From assembly GCA_947492175.1 (NCBI GenBank), contig CANLMQ010000009.1:62001-126000 (forward strand): 64,000 bases of DNA, given 5' to 3'. Under the pieces are notes generated by a model. The model searched no databases. It was not told where the DNA came from and saw only the letters and a list, made by a program, of their open reading frames with translations. Each line of letters opens with the position of its first letter. Position 1 is the first letter of the stretch. The translations under genes and the position numbers were made by a program. Shown one piece after another: positions 63,325-64,000 of this stretch. The stretch is from an uncultured Draconibacterium sp. (lineage in GTDB: Bacteria; Bacteroidota; Bacteroidia; Bacteroidales; Prolixibacteraceae).

Positions 63325-64000
63325 ATGGTCACGTTAAGAACAATATTGCTGCATTGTATATTTTTCTTTTTTCTTTTCAGTGCTCATGCAAATAAAAATG
63401 AGAAGGTTAAAGTTGCCCCGTTTTTTCAATCACACATGGTGCTTCAGCAAAACCAAGCCATAAATATATGGGGAACTGCAGGAGCAAATGAACGCATTGA
63501 AGTAGAATTAGATGGCAATATTAAAGTGATTACAGCCAACGAAGAAGGTGACTGGTCAGTTGTTTTTCCAAAAAGAAAGGCATCGTTTAATCCTGTTGAA
63601 TTGAGGGTGAACAATCAACTTTTTACTGATATTCTGATTGGAGAGTTATGGCTTTGTGCCGGGCAATCGAACATGGCTTTCCCTTTGTTTAAAAGCGATT
63701 ACCCTGATTGGGAAAACAATTGCAGTAATACAAACCTGCGCCTGCTTCGGATGGAAAATATCCGCGCCGTAGCCAAAGAAGGATATACAAAGGAAGAACT
63801 GGCCCGTTGCAATCCCAACGATTTTTTCAGAGGAAACTGGAGCCAAAGTAATCCCGGCAGTGCCCGTAATTTTTCAGCGGTTGCCTGGATAATGGGGAAC
63901 AAACTAAGCCGGGAATTAAATGTACCTGTTGGGCTCATACAGGTAGCGGTTGGCGGTAGTGCCATGAACAACTGGTTGCCACCTCACATCCTGAAAAAGC
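63325..64000 (+). CDS. sialate O-acetylesterase-like SGNH hydrolase, N-terminal part (cut by window edge)
   Basis: The first 225 codons of a gene that continues past the window. Signal peptide (MVTLRTILLHCIFFFFLFSAHA). The family opening VAPFFQSHMVLQQ is followed by a beta-sandwich (INIWGTAGANERIEV), then the SGNH block I LWLCAGQSNM with the nucleophile Ser and block V/other elements VGLIQVAVGGSAMNNW. Members remove O-acetyl groups from sialic acids or other glycans. With two sulfatases before it, the PUL target is probably both sulfated and acetylated. Confidence 0.9.
   Translation, partial: MVTLRTILLHCIFFFFLFSAHANKNEKVKVAPFFQSHMVLQQNQAINIWGTAGANERIEVELDGNIKVITANEEGDWSVVFPKRKASFNPVELRVNNQLFTDILIGELWLCAGQSNMAFPLFKSDYPDWENNCSNTNLRLLRMENIRAVAKEGYTKEELARCNPNDFFRGNWSQSNPGSARNFSAVAWIMGNKLSRELNVPVGLIQVAVGGSAMNNWLPPHILKK

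Noticed and set aside
1..64000. Search for CRISPR arrays, tRNA, rRNA, transposases and phage genes
   Set aside because: I saw none while reading both strands; small non-coding RNAs without clear signals could be missed.

Overview
The window is AT-rich (roughly 40% GC by eye), gene-dense DNA from a Bacteroidota chromosome. The best fit is the Marinilabiliales/Prolixibacteraceae side of Bacteroidales. The reasons are SusC/SusD-type outer-membrane uptake genes, sulfatases, Bacteroidota-type promoters (TAnnTTTG -7 boxes), few Shine-Dalgarno sites, a clustered menaquinone operon of Bacteroidetes type and many Tat/lipoprotein-exported enzymes. I saw no rRNA, tRNA, CRISPR array, transposase or phage gene.

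Layout. 1-3.8 kb (minus): guaB followed by SurA/PpiC-type periplasmic folding factors, the last cut by the window edge. 3.9-13.3 kb (plus): housekeeping genes, namely a RecQ-like helicase, a DUF5063 protein, a 3'-5' exonuclease, an RlmI-like rRNA methyltransferase, an APS/PAPS reductase, a secreted esterase, a Nudix hydrolase and a three-domain aminopeptidase P. 13.4-18.1 kb (minus): a PAS histidine kinase, a lone receiver and a receiver-kinase hybrid (a phosphorelay with no DNA-binding output), plus a sodium:solute symporter. 18.3-21.5 kb (plus): an unusual three-gene set made of a GNAT/RimK-like ATP-grasp ligase fusion, a short MgtC-like membrane protein and a SET-domain methyltransferase. 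21.7-30.3 kb: a periplasmic sugar-oxidation cluster (tandem DUF1080, TIM-barrel isomerase-like enzyme, three Tat-exported Gfo/Idh/MocA oxidoreductases, DUF6807, and an ApbE-like protein lacking a metal ligand), consistent with the 3-keto-glycoside route. 30.5-34.7 kb: a 59-residue Cys protein missed by ordinary ORF calling, a second IMP dehydrogenase of the Tritrichomonas type, and topoisomerase III. 35.2-42.4 kb: a compact menaquinone operon menI-F-D-B-A-C-E with overlapping genes. 42.4-46.0 kb: a hydroxyacid dehydrogenase, an AraR-like Nudix regulator and ribulokinase, with a near-perfect 29-bp palindromic operator candidate between the last two. 46.1-64.0 kb: a polysaccharide utilisation locus (PUL) that runs off the right edge. 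It holds a divergent transmembrane regulator, susC, susD, four putative glycosidases, two sulfatases and a sialate O-acetylesterase-like enzyme.

How the genes work together. The PUL looks built for a sulfated and probably acetylated glycan: TonB-dependent import, sulfatases with intact formylglycine motifs, several exo-glycosidase folds and an acetylesterase. Its regulator is neither a hybrid two-component system nor an ECF/anti-sigma pair. It is one protein with an exported PLC-like/LamG-like region, one membrane helix and a cytoplasmic SARP-like winged helix with a BTAD-like tail. Three 12-bp-spaced direct repeats lie in the divergent promoter region. The strongest candidates for undescribed biology are this regulator with its repeats, and the GNAT-ATP-grasp/MgtC/SET set.
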